DNA from: Aspidiotus rigidus
Taxonomy: Eukaryota; Arthropoda; Insecta; Hemiptera; Diaspididae
NCBI GenBank assembly: GCA_035079385.1
Contig: JAVHKY010000015.1
Coordinates: 3,782,001 to 3,846,000 of the forward strand
Direction: 5' to 3'
DNA: 64,000 bases
The position numbers and the translations under genes are program-made. Position 1 is the stretch's first letter. Every line of letters starts with the position of its first letter. Positions 45,911 to 57,679 of this stretch are shown here, piece after piece. Below the pieces are notes generated by a model. The model had not been told where the DNA came from and made no database searches. It worked only from the letters and a program-made list of their open reading frames with translations.

Positions 45911-45915
<5 letters not shown>
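45140..45915. repeat. TGACGTCA-rich dispersed repeats, several copies end to end
   Basis: This is the best-preserved region of the family. TGACGTCA occurs at 45525-45532, 45546-45553 and 45853-45860. The phrase 'gttgaac.aggggtggcaggaaacctgttttatgggg' appears near 45462 and again near 45658 and 45788. 'gagctatgtatgatagaagggggaa' and its variants close each unit. Unit length is about 190-230 bp in direct orientation, so this is a short tandem run. The fragment at 46215-46310 after the microsatellite belongs to the same family (gacgtcggacggcaaatttttt...ggttccctatcaaaa). Confidence 0.65.
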
Positions 45916-46201
<286 letters not shown>

Positions 46202-46309
46202 ATTAATTAGGTAAAGAAGCAAAATTTTTCTAAGTCCATTTTGGCTGGACGTCGGACGGCAAATTTTTTAAAAAAAAAAAACCGTAGTACTGGTTCCCTA
46301 TCAAAACTG

Positions 46310-48600
46310 ATCTATGACGACGATATTATGATTCAGTGTTTTGTCCAAAAGGGAGAAGCATTAATTATTTTCGATTATACTTGACTCGTTTTGGTCAATG
46401 CTGCTTAAATTTTACTATAGAAGTGAAGAATAGAAGATTAAAAGTAAGAGCTCTGAGCTATTCTCGCGCGCAAACTTTCATCGCTTACAAGTTCATAAAT
46501 GAATCATTGATACAATGAGGAAGAATAAACTGCCGTAGTATATTTTTAATTTTTTGCCTCTCCCATTTTTTTTTTTCTAAACAACAAATGCATTTATTTA
46601 CGATTCAATGGCGTAGATATACAACATGTCTGATTTCGAATTAGTATTCATATTTTATCAACGATTTCAAGATCAGCTACTTTTACTCTCCAATACAAGC
46701 TCGTTTTCTATAACTATAACCACGCGGATATCGACTCCCATTTAAAATACATTAACTGAGTGCACGAGTGCATAGTGAAACTCGAGAAGAAATGAGAAGT
46801 TACCTCTCTCCTCCTCCCCCTTAAGGGGTTTCAAATTGTTGACGTGCTTTTTCGTAATGCGATAAGAATTAACACCGGTATGCGATTTGCACGTAAATGC
46901 TATTTAGTTACTGGTACGTATAAGCGTTCGTATTTTTAACAGTTCCTGAAAATTTCTTACTTCTATGTATCGTGAAACTTGTTCAGCAAAAATTTGATAA
47001 ATGACTTAAAGTATTATGGTGAACTTCATCGTTATTTGTGCTGAGAGCTCATGAGCTATCGTGCTTGAATTTCCTCCTCGTCTCGCCTTTCATCGCACCT
47101 TTTGCTTCCAACGCCTTCTTGTAGTCGTCATCGATTTGCACTTCAAATAAATTACTGGTGTAAGGTCAGGTTGTTGGTTTATTGGATACTGACAGAGGGC
47201 TTGCCCGGCGCAGTTTCATCTTTTTGCTCAGTTCGCAGGCTGCGTTTTAACAGAGAACCTAATCGTATCGGGCATTGGGTCAAATATTTTACCCCCTTTT
47301 TTCCCGTCTTTTTGTGTCGGTAGTAACAATGAGAAGAATTACGACTATCGAACCTCGTAGGGGAGGAGGGTTTGAAATATCTTCGACTGTTGAACTTGTA
47401 CACGTATGAGGTGGCAAACTTCTGAAAATTTATATGATCGGTGATTGATCTAGTTGAAAAGAAAAGATACAGAAGCAAACAATGAATATTCTATACTTAT
47501 AAACATCGAAGTAACACAATCGCAAGTTATAGACAAGTCATTAACGGACAGAATGATTATTTATCTCTCTCTCAGATATTTTTTTTTTGAATAATTTTAA
47601 CGTTCACAGACAGTTTTAGTTTGGTAATGAATACTTTGTTCAAAAAACACTATACGAACGAAATTGCGTTCATAATCGATAAATTTGTGAGACAAAGTAC
47701 GAGAGTGGTATCATTTTGTGAGTCACCCTTGTTGAAATGACAATGTCACGGATTACAATTTGAATAATTATCATGTATCAGCATAAATTTCACGTTCATT
47801 GGAATTTCTATATAATTACCAATGTTATTACTCAATTAGGTTGAAAATCGTTGTCTTCAAGAATGAATGATCGAGAGGAAGAAGGGAGAATGAGATGAAT
47901 TTGACTGTAGACTTATGGACGTAAATTCTCAAACTCGAATTAATTTTTATTACTGCTTCATTTTACAAGCTCTTGAGAGCATTCGGGTTATATGCTTAAT
48001 GCTGAATCGATTTCAGATGCGTTATATGTAATTTGCTGGTTCTAGATGTGAGACGATGATGTTTTGAATGGATGGGAGGCCATCAGCGAGAGTGGATAGT
48101 GAAATTTGATGAGAGTGGTGCAGGCCTGCGGCCAACGAGTCACTGTTTCACTGACTTTGTCATTCTTCTCTCTGGTGACTATTTGTCACTACCGACCCAA
48201 ATAGTCATTATCGATAATCGTTCGCTGTGGGTAGGCTTCAACCAGGCCGAAGTAGGCCCAACGTGGGACTGTAAGTGCTCCTGCTGTAATCGTTCACGGT
48301 ACGTCCTTTCTGCGGCTGGTTCAGATCAACAGAAATGACCACCGATGACGTGGATACAGTCCAAGTCGAAGAAGGAAGCCTGGAACCCATCCAGATCTCC
48401 TAGTGAAAAGTGATACCCGAACCCTACCCTCCAAATAGTTTTACTGTAACAGTGGTAGATTGTTAGCTGGCAATGGTGAATGGGTTTTCACCTTCTACAT
48501 AGGACTAGATGAAAATCTGCCTTGAAACAGTGGCCACCATTGGTGTAGGTGTGTAGGACTAGATGAAAAACTACCTACCAGCCACATTGCAATAAAACAA
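46310..48600. other. No recognised feature
   Basis: About 2.3 kb of ITPK1 intron. A phrase 'caccttctacatag.actagatgaaaa' is found at about 48488-48515, partially again at about 48551-48575, and again beyond the hAT element at about 49421-49450, suggesting an older repeat that the hAT element entered. Short open frames (47102-47323, 48072-48338) have no recognisable domain. Confidence 0.35.
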
Positions 48601-48675
48601 TTGTAAGCAGGGCTGAGAACACTTATTTTCTTTTTTAACGGTTCCGGTTAAGGTTCTTGAATTGAATTGTGGCAT

Positions 48676-48869
48676 CCGGTTCTTTTCGGTTCCGGTTCCA
48701 GAACCCAATAGCGAAATCCGGTTCCTTTTGGTTCCGGTTCCAGAACCCGATAGTGAGATCCGGTTCCTTTTGGTTCCGGTTCCAGAACCCAATATCAGGA
48801 TTCGGTTCCTTTTGGTTCCGGTTCCAGAATCCGATAGCGAGATCCGGTTCCTTTTGGTTCCCACTATTT
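48676..48869. repeat. 42 bp minisatellite block 1 inside the hAT element
   Basis: About four and a half copies of a unit with the core GGTTCCGGTTCCAGAACC (itself an imperfect palindrome) plus 'cgatagcgagatccggttccttt'. The copies start at about 42 bp steps (48676, 48718, 48760, 48802, 48844). Confidence 0.88.
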
Positions 48870-49159
48870 TTACATTGAATAAATACTCACGATTCCTCAT
48901 TTTCATAAATTATGAGCACAATTTGTAGATCATTTCTTTGAGCCATTATAACTATTTACCTCGAACTTGAATACTTGGACAATTTAGAACGTCCAAGGTG
49001 GAAGGTCCAATAGTTTAACTCCCACTCACAAAAAATCCAAACGTCTTTAGGTATAAGGCATTGGTGGGCACCATAATTAGTGGGAATGTGTAGCCAAATC
49101 ACCCGCACGTTTTTTTTTTGTTAGCAGTTCCCGTTATAAAGGTTCTTGGGGTCTAAATT

Positions 49160-49325
49160 TTGGGATCCGGTTCCTTTTGGTTCCGGTTCCAGAACCCGAC
49201 AGAGAGATTTAGTTCCTTTTAGTTCCGGTTCCAGAACCCGATAGAGAGATCCGGTTCCTTGTGGTTCCGGTTCCAGAACCTAATAGTGAGATCCGGTTCC
49301 TTTCGGTTCCGGTTCCAGAATCCTA
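49160..49325. repeat. 42 bp minisatellite block 2 inside the hAT element
   Basis: About four copies of the same unit as block 1, in the same orientation, 290 bp further on ('ggttccggttccagaacccgatagagagatcc'). The two blocks share variants, consistent with one array split by a unique middle segment or with parallel growth. Confidence 0.85.
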
Positions 49326-49391
49326 GAAATACGAGAGGAGAACCGCTTCCTGAAGCGGTATTTGGTTCTGGTTCTCAGCCCTGATTGTAAG

Positions 49392-52300
49392 TCCACCCGA
49401 TCTGTCAGCGCTGGTGAACGTGTCACCTTCTACACATGTGTAGATGAGTCTGCCCAGCTGTACAGATAGTCTAGTCGAGGTGAGAGAGGAAGGCAAGTAA
49501 GGCAGAGAATGAGAAAAGTGATAGAAAGAGGCGCCGTTGATGAGAACGCTTACGAAAGGTAGAGAAACAAGAAAAAAGGCGGTCGTTCTCGAGGTGGAGA
49601 GAGATGGCGAAATCTAAGTAGTTGCTGGAGAAGCCGCGTGAATTTGACGTTCGGGTGATTAGAGTTCAAGTGTGAGAGGAGAGATTCGAGATCGCACGAG
49701 AAGCCATTACAGACAGGATGCTTTTTCGCGGTTCCCTAATGCTATACATTTGGTGTCGGCTGAAATTCGTGCATTTTCTTCTTATCTACTTGCATCCGAT
49801 TTGATCAGCCACTTCTTGGTGATCCACTAGGATATACGAGTGGTTGTGGCGTTTGTGGGTGCACATAATTTGAAAGGTATGAATTCCGGACTCAGATCGA
49901 GTAGTTGATGGAGTACACTCGAATTCACGAGGAAACGTGGGAACAGATTCTTCGTTACGCTTCTCAAGCTAGCGCCAGAAGGTACGTTTTGAGCTTGAAT
50001 CGTTTTTTTGCCTGAAGGGTTCAACGTACTCTCCAATCTACAAATCTGCTTCCACGTTTTCTTCGAACTCCTTCCTCTGTGGTGTAAGAGGAAGAAGACA
50101 GAGAGGGCCACCTCTTATTCAGCGAGTCAGTTTGGACTATAGATCATTGGAAAGAGAAGGAAGATGCATCCATACTTCAATGTTTTTCTTGAGAGGGAAA
50201 ATACCTAGGAATTTTATTGAGTACTGTGAAACAAACGGTAGGGATTGGGGAGAAGTCGAAAATTTTTAGAAAGAGGAAGTGGTAAATTTCTGGGCTGGTA
50301 GAGTTTTAGGATAGTTGACATGGTTTGTATATCATTTTCGGGGTAGGTACGGCCCAAGGGGGTAATAGGGAAATATGACAACTACAGGCAATGTAAGTGA
50401 ATTTTTTTGTGAAGAGAGCAGGTTGTTGGAAATATTTGGGGTAGAATCGAAGAAAATATGTATTTGAAAAGGGGGTTTGTGAGAGGTGAGGAGACTGGCA
50501 GTTGAGCAAAGTCAACGAAATTGTAGAGGTGGATAACCTGATTCGGCGGCTAGACTTAGAGCAAGGCTAATGTGAAAAACGTCCGTGCAAATGCGCGAAT
50601 GGCGGAATTCACTGTATAATTTTATTCTCGTTGATCATTTCATTATTCCCAGCCATTCTGTCAATTCTTAGCGGGAAAACTTGGAGATACTCGCATATTT
50701 ATTCTTGTAGGTACCAATTAAAGAACTGGTTTGTTATACCAGATTTTAGGACATTGAAATACGGCCCGAGATCGATGAAAATATCTTTTCATTCGATAAC
50801 CAACGAAGTATTTTTATTATTTCACTTCTATTTTTTGTTTTTCGATTCACAAAGGGGATTGGAAAATACGTATTTTCCACTTGCTCTTTCATTAATAGCG
50901 CGTGATTTTTCGAAGAAACGCTTTTTAAAACCCAGTCTTTGGACACAAATACAGCGCATAAGCGGTGAGTCATTCGCACGACAACGGTCTCGAAAAATAT
51001 AAACACGAAAATTTCAGGCACGAGACAAAACTGAGCTGTTTTGTCGACGCTGTATGAATTATCGCTTTCATTATAATGTTTTTACTGCTTAATTACTTTT
51101 TCGAATTCCATAATGTTACATAGAATCACCATCATTAGCGAATCGGAATTTTTTAACGAGACGACTTTTCAATAAAATCATATCATTAAAACTTTTATGG
51201 TCAAGGGGGAATGGGAAACTTCGGTACAAGAGCTTATATTGTCATCATTATTGAATGAGATATACGAGAATGTTTCCATCCTGAGGATACTCGTAGTTAT
51301 GGTGCGATGCTGATAGAGAATTTTGATATTTTAATCACAGTTTAGTAACTTTAATGACTCGAAAGACGTGAAAGTCTCGCAGTTTGTTGAGACAGGTTTT
51401 GCTCGTTTCCTGGATGGGAGATTCTGTACTCGTAGATTGTTGTAATCGTTCTTCTGGGATACCCCTGGTGAAGATCTGGAAGATTTAAAAAAATGCAATT
51501 ACGAAGTCGATACAGTTCGGTAAATTTTGTTATAAGAACTTTGAATGATCATGCGGCAAAAGATGTCGTAATCAAATATTAATTAAAGAATACTTCAAAA
51601 CGTACGAGTTACTTCAAATGAGTTATGAGTGAGTAGGGACTTCAAACGTAGTTCAAACCTGATTAAGAGTCTCCAGAGTACGTTTTCGAACGCTTCAACA
51701 CGCAGCTTTTGCCACAAATCAAAATGAAATCAGCCTGATCGTCAAGAGCTAGGAGTCGATTGGGAACCACCTTGCGGAAATCTATTTCTCTTTTATAAGT
51801 GCCTCTAATTTCTGGATATGCGTCCGTATACGTTCCCCTTAGCCTGGTCTAGAACATATGGTATACTACTCGTAGGCTATAGAAATATACTGGGCTACAT
51901 GAACCGCCCGAAGAACTCAACTTGTATATCGTATGGTGGGAGAAGGCTTCATGAGTATCCTGATTACTTACCCATACATCTTGCAATAATGAAACTTTTC
52001 CTATTCTCTATCTTAGTTCTCTGTTTTTGATATCCCATGTCCGTGGTTTCATGTATCTTTCTTCTTATTGTGTGCTCCTATGAATGCCAAAGCCGTCAAG
52101 AGCCGATCTGTATCTTGAGCCCAGGGGAATAGTACCCTTCCCCCTCGCATCGGCTCTAATAAATACTCTTGCTAAAATTGCTCTTGGTCTATATAGTCTA
52201 ACGGCTTTCATGTTCCTGTAGGCAACTTGTTTAATTCTCGGCAGAAACATTAAAAATATTCCAGGCGTAGAATTTTTACATCGCTATAATTGGCATATTT

Positions 52301-53612
52301 TCTGCCCCCGTTTCTCTGAGGTCAAATCTCTTCCTTAGGTACGGAGGGATATCGTTAATTTCGAGTACCGTGTCTATAGGGCGTTTGATTGAAGGAAAAC
52401 GGAACTCTAGCGAAATTTTATTCAGGATCTCGGATTTTTTGGTACTCCGAGTGATAAGAGTTGGCACTCAGAGTTGGGAATCTGACGTTTTTTGGCAACA
52501 ACAATAATTAGCCAAATTAATGGGAGCTGGTGGAAGTATTTCGCGTGTACGAATGTAATTTTTTATATAATTAAAAAACGAGTTGTTCATAACTATTGAG
52601 TTTTATTCAAAATTGTTGTGCACAGCTTCGATAATTTTGTATTACAAATTTAAACTTTAATTTATTATCGCTTGAGATCCCTTAAGTTGAAATACTCTAA
52701 TTTCTCTTTTTCTCGTATGGTTTAAATGGATATTCTTGACTTATTTTTGGCACCTAGTCCTTCCCTCGTCTTCGTGAAAATAATCTGAAAAAAACGAGCT
52801 TATCCGAGCTTTACTAATAATGCAATATTTCTCTTATCTTCACAGTTGTCTAAGAGAGTGGAAAAATGTTGTAAAATAGATAAGTTTCAGTTGATTGAAA
52901 CTGGCGGTACCTCGTGTAGAAATATCTACTTTTAATTAGAGAGAAGTAGTATTATCTAGTTTTTTGAAGTTTCTCCTTCATAAAAGTTCCGAAATGTCAA
53001 CTATTTTCTGTATCTGAATACTGAGTATAAATATTATTGGCTTATTCTCAAGGCCCTTTTCCATAGGTACCTTAATTGTACTCAGGAAAAAATGTTGAGA
53101 TAACCCCACTGGATGCTCTCCTTCCAGTGACGACATGGCATCATTGACGGAAAAAATTGTTGAATTTTTTACGTGCTTTATGAATGAGTTATTTGGCAAA
53201 AACGTCAGTCGTCCTTCTTTTGTGGTCGGGACTGAGAAACTTCGTCTTTTGAATATTAGCAAAGAAACACGAAGAAATTTCTATTATCCAACTATATATG
53301 CAACAGGGGAGAGGGGGAAGTTTCTATAATTTCGAATTGAGTTTTATAGAACGGGAGCTCAGCAAAATGTTGATGAACAAACTATCCTGAAAGAACTTTT
53401 AATCATACGCACTTGTGTATAATCAAAGGAGGCAGAGAAAAAACGACGGCTTCGGGAGAAACCCTCCTAATATCAGTGGCGAAGCCAGAAATTTCTTCAG
53501 GGAAGTCTGAGGCAGGGATTAAAATTTTTCTGCTCACCAACATCGAAAGTAAATTCTGATCGTCAGAAAGTGATTCGTGCCCTCATCCGATCCTCTGGCT
53601 ACGCCGTTGTCT
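49392..53612. other. No recognised feature
   Basis: About 4.2 kb of ITPK1 intron. Frames at 50631-51002 (+), 52065-52250 (-) and 52276-52467 (-) were read and show no domain I recognise. No TIR pair or tandem repeat was noticed. Confidence 0.35.
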
Positions 53613-53981
53613 AGCAAACTAGCTAGGGCCAGCGGAAGAGAGAAAGAAGGCGGGGAGTAGTATAACCTTATAGGCCTATACTAAACTATTCAGGTAAATG
53701 AGCAAAACGAGTGAGCCTGTCAGCTACGTAGCCTCAGCAAACTAGCTAGGGCCAGCGGAAGAGAGAAAGAAGGCGGGGAGTAGTATAACCTTATAGGCCT
53801 ATACTAAACTATTCAGGTAAATGAGCGAAACGAGTGAGCCTGTCAGCTACGTAGCCTCAGCAAACTAGCTAGGGCCAGCGGAAGAGAGAAAGAAGGCGGG
53901 GAGTAGTATAACCTTATAGGCCTATACTAAACTATTCAGGTAAATGAGCGAAACGAGTGAGCCTGTCAGCTACGTAGCCTC
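53613..53981. repeat. Three near-identical copies of a 123 bp tandem repeat
   Basis: Copies start at 53613, 53736 and 53859 with 'agcaaactagctagggccag' and each ends 'cagctacgtagcctc'. The only difference noticed is gcaaaacga against gcgaaacga in the first copy, so the triplication is recent. Each copy holds the palindrome-like 'ccttataggcctata'. No frame is open through it. Confidence 0.95.
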
Positions 53982-53989
53982 GGAGATGA

Positions 53990-54430
53990 AGCAAGCATAA
54001 AATCCACGGGTTCTTTAACGAAGTTAAACGGGGGGTAGGTGACTTGCTTTATGGAGCACGTGGGATCTGAAAAATGTAGATTATGACGTCACAAGGCTGA
54101 CCTAATCGTCATCAACAGAGACCGGATTTCTCGGCAAAATGCCGAAAAAGTAAAAAATAGATGCCGAAATCGTCGTTTTTGCCGAATTTTAGAAGGAAAA
54201 TGTATAATTTTTAGCATTAAATGACTCGAAAAATGCAAAAAATGGTACTTTTTTCGTTATTGCCGAAAACTGAATTTTTAGTGCCGAAAATCTCCATCAA
54301 AAATGCCGAAAAATCCGGTCTCTGGTCATCAAAGTGTGACATCACAATCAAGAATCAAACTGAGAAGTGACAGGCCCTACTCTCCAAGCTATATGTGATA
54401 GGAAGGGTCTAGAAAAATTTTCGTGCTCCG
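53990..54430. repeat. TGACGTCA-family repeat interrupted by a MITE
   Basis: Left part: 'aagttaaacggggggtaggtgacttgctttatggagcacgtgggatctgaaaaatgtagattatgacgtcacaaggctgacctaatcgtcatcaa'. Right part, after the MITE: 'agtgtgacatcacaatc...aggccctactctccaagctatatgtgataggaaggg'. The two parts join collinearly with 45465-45600. TGACGTCA lies at 54084-54091. Confidence 0.7.
54116..54324. mobile_element. 209 bp hAT-type MITE
   Basis: Ends CAGAGACCGGATTT (54116) and AAATCCGGTCTCTG (to 54324) are perfect inverted repeats, flanked by the 8 bp duplication GTCATCAA (54108-54115 and 54325-54332). The interior repeats TGCCGAAAA-type phrases. The homologous repeat at 45546-45560 shows the uninterrupted target 'gtcatcaaactgtgatgtcac', confirming the insertion. 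Confidence 0.92.
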
Positions 54431-54715
54431 ATCCCCTCTTCCCGATAAAGGTATATACTTGGTTCAGTGCAGTTAGGGAGAATCCTGCAAAATTTGATCC
54501 TTGAGTGATTCGGTGATCTGGCATGGCAGTTTCAATGAGGGATCGTTAATGCGTTGAGGTTTTGTTGCATAAGACATTGAAAAATGAAGTGGGGAGCTAC
54601 ATTTAATTAAAAGAGAACTCGCAAAAAACTGATTAATATTGTCATCAGATTGTGACGTCGCGAGGCTGACCTATGAGGTCGTCAAGTGTTGACGTCACAG
54701 ACGTGGATTTTGGAG
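54431..54715. repeat. TGACGTCA-family repeat, left half of an interrupted copy
   Basis: From about 54640: 'attgtgacgtcgcgaggctgacctatgaggtcgtcaagtgttgacgtcacagacgtggattttggag', with TGACGTCA at 54690-54697. The copy resumes after the foldback at 55338-55400 ('tttgaagctgtgtataatagaagggagacttag'). The bases 54431-54640 hold nothing clear. Confidence 0.6.
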
Positions 54716-55337
54716 CACGAGAGGATGTGCGAAGTACTAATTGAAAATCTCCTCGAGCCTTATCAATTCATTTCGTTCGTTCCTGTCTTTGTGACGATCG
54801 TTTCTACGCGTCGGTATTTACTGCCATACTCGGAGTAAGAGTGATGCCGTGGGACTTGGGAATATTTTCGTACTTCTTGGACTTTGATACTTGTTGGACT
54901 TGTAAAATTTTTCATCTGCAATTCTTGGATTTTGATATATTTTCAACTGTTGGACTTGGAATTATTTTCAAATTGTGGGACTTTAAATATTTTCAACTGT
55001 TGGACTGGAGTTATTTTCCAGTTGTTGAACTTTGAGATATTTTCATACTTCTTGGATTCGTAAAATTTTTCATTTTTGATTTTCTCCCACAGTTGAAAAT
55101 ATTACAAAGTCCGACAATCGAAAATGAAAAACTTTTTCAAGTCCAAGAAGTATAAAAATATTTCAAAATCCGACAGTTGAAAATATTTCCAAGTCCTAGA
55201 ATTGAAAATGAAGAATTTTACATCAAGTCCAAGAAGTATAAAAATATTTCAAAGTTCCACAATTTGAATACAACGAACAAAACGAATTGATAAGGCACGA
55301 GGAGACTTTCGATTAGTACTTCGCACATCCTCTCGTC
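54716..55337. mobile_element. 622 bp foldback MITE built of TTGGACTT repeats
   Basis: The left end CACGAGAGGATGTGCGAAGTAC (54716-) pairs with GTACTTCGCACATCCTCTCGTC (to 55337), and complementarity continues to a centre near 55030-55070. The left arm repeats phrases such as 'tattttcaactgttggactt' and 'tacttcttggactt'; the right arm carries their complements. It is flanked by TTTGGAG (54709-54715) and TTTGAAG (55338-55344), a probable 7-8 bp duplication with one change. Confidence 0.82.
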
Positions 55338-55407
55338 TTTGAAGCTGTGTATAATAGAAGGGAGACTTAGAATACCTTGGAAGGACGTTCTGAATCTCAT
55401 GGTGTCT

Positions 55408-56607
55408 CAGGGTGTCTACCAGGTCAACTGAGTCAACTAAGTCAATTGAAGTCAACTTTTTTGAAATATGGTCAACTAAGTCAAGTAAAGTCAACTTTTC
55501 TATCCGTAGGTCAACTAAAAAGTCCAAAAATGCATAATTTTGTGTAAAGAATGTTTTTCACATGTCTTCCTATGTGCACAATATCAAGGTATAATCAACG
55601 AACTTCTAACTGTTAAAATGACACTTTTCATTAATTCTTGCAAATGAATAAAAGATATTAGTTTGGAAAGGGGGGGAGGGGGAAGTTTGATATTATTTAA
55701 AATTGGTGGCGAGAATATAAACAACATTTGATATGCAGATGATACTGTGTTATTAGCAGAGAATGAAAAAGACCTGGCAGAATTGATAAAATCAGTGGAG
55801 AAGGAATGCGACTGTTATGGCATATCGATCAATGCAAAAAAGACCAAAGTCATGGTCATTGCAAAAAATCCAGTAGCTGTCAACATAATGGTGCGAAATG
55901 GTGCATTGGGACAAGTAAATAAATATAAGTACCTAGGCGCTTGGATAAACGATAAAGGAAGTCCAGATGAAGAAATACGATGCAGAATAGAATTGGCACG
56001 TGCCGCCTTTGTAAAAATGAAAAAAGTTCTCACATCGCACCACTTGCCACTTGACTTGAGAATCAGAACAATGAAGTGTTATGTATGGTCCACATTATTG
56101 TACGGAGTGGAGACGTGGACCTTGAAAGCAGGAACATTGAGCCGGCTGGAAGCCGTTGAGATGTGGTGTTATCGTCGCATGATGAAAATACCATGGACGG
56201 CAAAGAAGACCAATAATGAAATCATGCAGATGGTAAAAAGAGAAAGAGAACTAATCATGATAATTAAGAGTAGGAAACTGGAATACTTTGGTCATATGAT
56301 GAGGGGACCAAAATATACGCTACTACAGAATATCATGATGGGCAAGGTGGAAGGAAAGCGGAGAATTGGACGAAAAAGCCTGTCCTGGCTGAGGAATCTA
56401 AGGAAATGGACAGGTTGCACCGTTGATGAATTATTCCACACAGCAGCGGATCGAAAAGCATACGCAGAGTTGGTTCAGCTTGCCATATGAAGAGCCAAAG
56501 ATCGAGATCGGTCAGGGCACTGAAGAAGAAGAAGGGTCAAATAATATATCGAAAAAAGGTCAACTAATGTCAACTATTCCCATTTTTCAATTCTGGTAGA
56601 CACCCTG
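55408..56607. mobile_element. TIR element (CAGGGTGTCTACC ends) carrying an RTE insertion
   Basis: Perfect 13 bp ends CAGGGTGTCTACC (55408-55420) and GGTAGACACCCTG (56595-56607). Next to both ends are GTCAACT-type short repeats ('gtcaactaagtcaa' after the left end, 'gtcaactaatgtcaact' before the right end). TGTCT lies directly outside both ends (55403-55407 and 56608-56612), but a clean 8 bp duplication is not seen. The LINE fragment inside explains most of its 1200 bp, so the element proper is only about 300-370 bp. Its relative is cut by the window start (1-91). Confidence 0.7.
55705..56536 (+). pseudogene. 5'-truncated RTE-like LINE fragment (end of reverse transcriptase)
   Basis: The frame begins within the RT domain: a TGA stands where the residue before YADDTVLLAENEKDL (catalytic YADD, 55732-) would be. 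It then runs open to the stop at 56488-56490: SINAKKTKVMVI, YKYLGAWINDKGSPDEEIRCRI, LLYGVETWTL, then CYRRMMKIPWTAKKTNNEIM, KLEYFGHMMRG, GRKSLSWLRNLRKW. This is the C-terminal pattern of RTE-type elements. It ends in a GAAGAAGAAGAAG tail (56522-56534), the simple-repeat 3' end usual for RTE. The truncation and the stop make it dead on arrival or nearly so. About 247 codons remain open, so the insertion is young. Confidence 0.88.
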
Positions 56608-56619
56608 TGTCTGAAGCGT

Positions 56620-57620
56620 TGCATATCTGACTCATTTAAGGGGATAAGTCAATTGGTGTATGAAGTATTGTATATCTAGTTACTCGGAGGGGCTATCTAT
56701 CATGCTAAATACAACGATAGGAGCGGGACTTGGAAGCTTTGTCGGTAAATTTCGACCTCTGGGCTATGTAGGATAGGAGGAAGACTCAGAAAATCTTCGA
56801 CCTCCAAGCTTTATATATACTAAGGATAGGAGGGAGTCTATGAAATCTATCCGAGCGAAAATTGACCGACAGAAAATTGTGATTGCTGAAAAATGAACGT
56901 ACGAAATTTGAACGTGGCGAAATTTAGATTTTGCAAAATTTAATCGTGCGAAACTTGGACATTACGAAATTTAGACGTTACAAAATTTGAGTGTTAGAAA
57001 AAATTTAAATTCTGGAAAATTGAAATTAGAAAAGTATTCTATAATGTATAAATCTTAATAAGTGAGATCGTGAGCGATACCCCTTACATAAGTTAAGAAG
57101 TAGTCTTCTCCACTGTCGACGTCATCCTCCTCTTCATGAAAAAAATTGGGTGAATAATTTGACCTGGCCTGAGATGACGAATAATTTTGTGAAGTAAAAA
57201 TGCAAAGATTAAACGAAACGCGTTACTAATATTTCATGGTGGTATTAACATCATCTTCCTTCCTGTGTACCGGTACACGTGTGATAAAATTACAGCAGTT
57301 AATACACACGAATAATATCATTCAGTAACAAGAATTTTCGATTTCTACTATCATGTTCAACGTCCTGAATTTATTCAAACTTAGAAAAAACTCACGAGTT
57401 CATCGACGGTGTTGAACGAGGGGTGGTAGGGAATCTGTTTTATAAGGCACGTGGAATAGTAGGGGGACTTGGAAAATTTCTAATTAAATTTCCAATTTCC
57501 GAGCTATATATGATAGGATGACGTCATCAGATTGTGACGTCACAAGACTGATCTATGATGTCATCTAATTATGACCTCACTGACGCGGCCTTTGGAGCTA
57601 TCCATGAATACTATGGACCA
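56620..57620. repeat. Further dispersed-repeat fragments
   Basis: 56690-56870 holds 'acaacgataggagcgggacttggaag', 'gggctatgtaggataggaggaagactcagaaa' and a third similar phrase. 57390-57610 holds a better copy: 'gttgaacgaggggtggtagggaatctgttttataaggcacgtgg', TGACGTCA at 57519-57526 and 57535-57542, 'gacgcggcctttggagctatccatgaatac'. Between them (about 56880-57010) a degenerate phrase 'cgaaattt(a/g)gacgtt' repeats at about 20 bp steps. No genes. Confidence 0.55.
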
Positions 57621-57679
57621 CTTATACTGTAAAATAGCTTATAATAACGAAACTTGTGGGTAATTTTTAAAAGAAAAGG

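Larger units (their letters stand above)
48608..49383. mobile_element. 776 bp nonautonomous hAT-type element
   Basis: Ends CAGGGCTGAGAAC (48608-48620) and GTTCTCAGCCCTG (49371-49383) are perfect inverted repeats. An 8 bp duplication ATTGTAAG flanks them exactly (48600-48607 and 49384-49391). The 8 bp TSD and CAG-type end are the hAT signature. There is no transposase. Two blocks of a 42 bp minisatellite fill much of it. Apparent long frames on both strands within it come from the minisatellite. Confidence 0.93.

Noticed and set aside
48571..48928. Repeat-protein-like frames on both strands
   Set aside because: Produced by the 42 bp minisatellite in the hAT element, whose period is a multiple of three, so frames stay open by chance.
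52065..52467. Two minus-strand frames (52065-52250, 52276-52467) considered as one LINE C-terminal fragment
   Set aside because: No recognised motif, and several stops lie between them.
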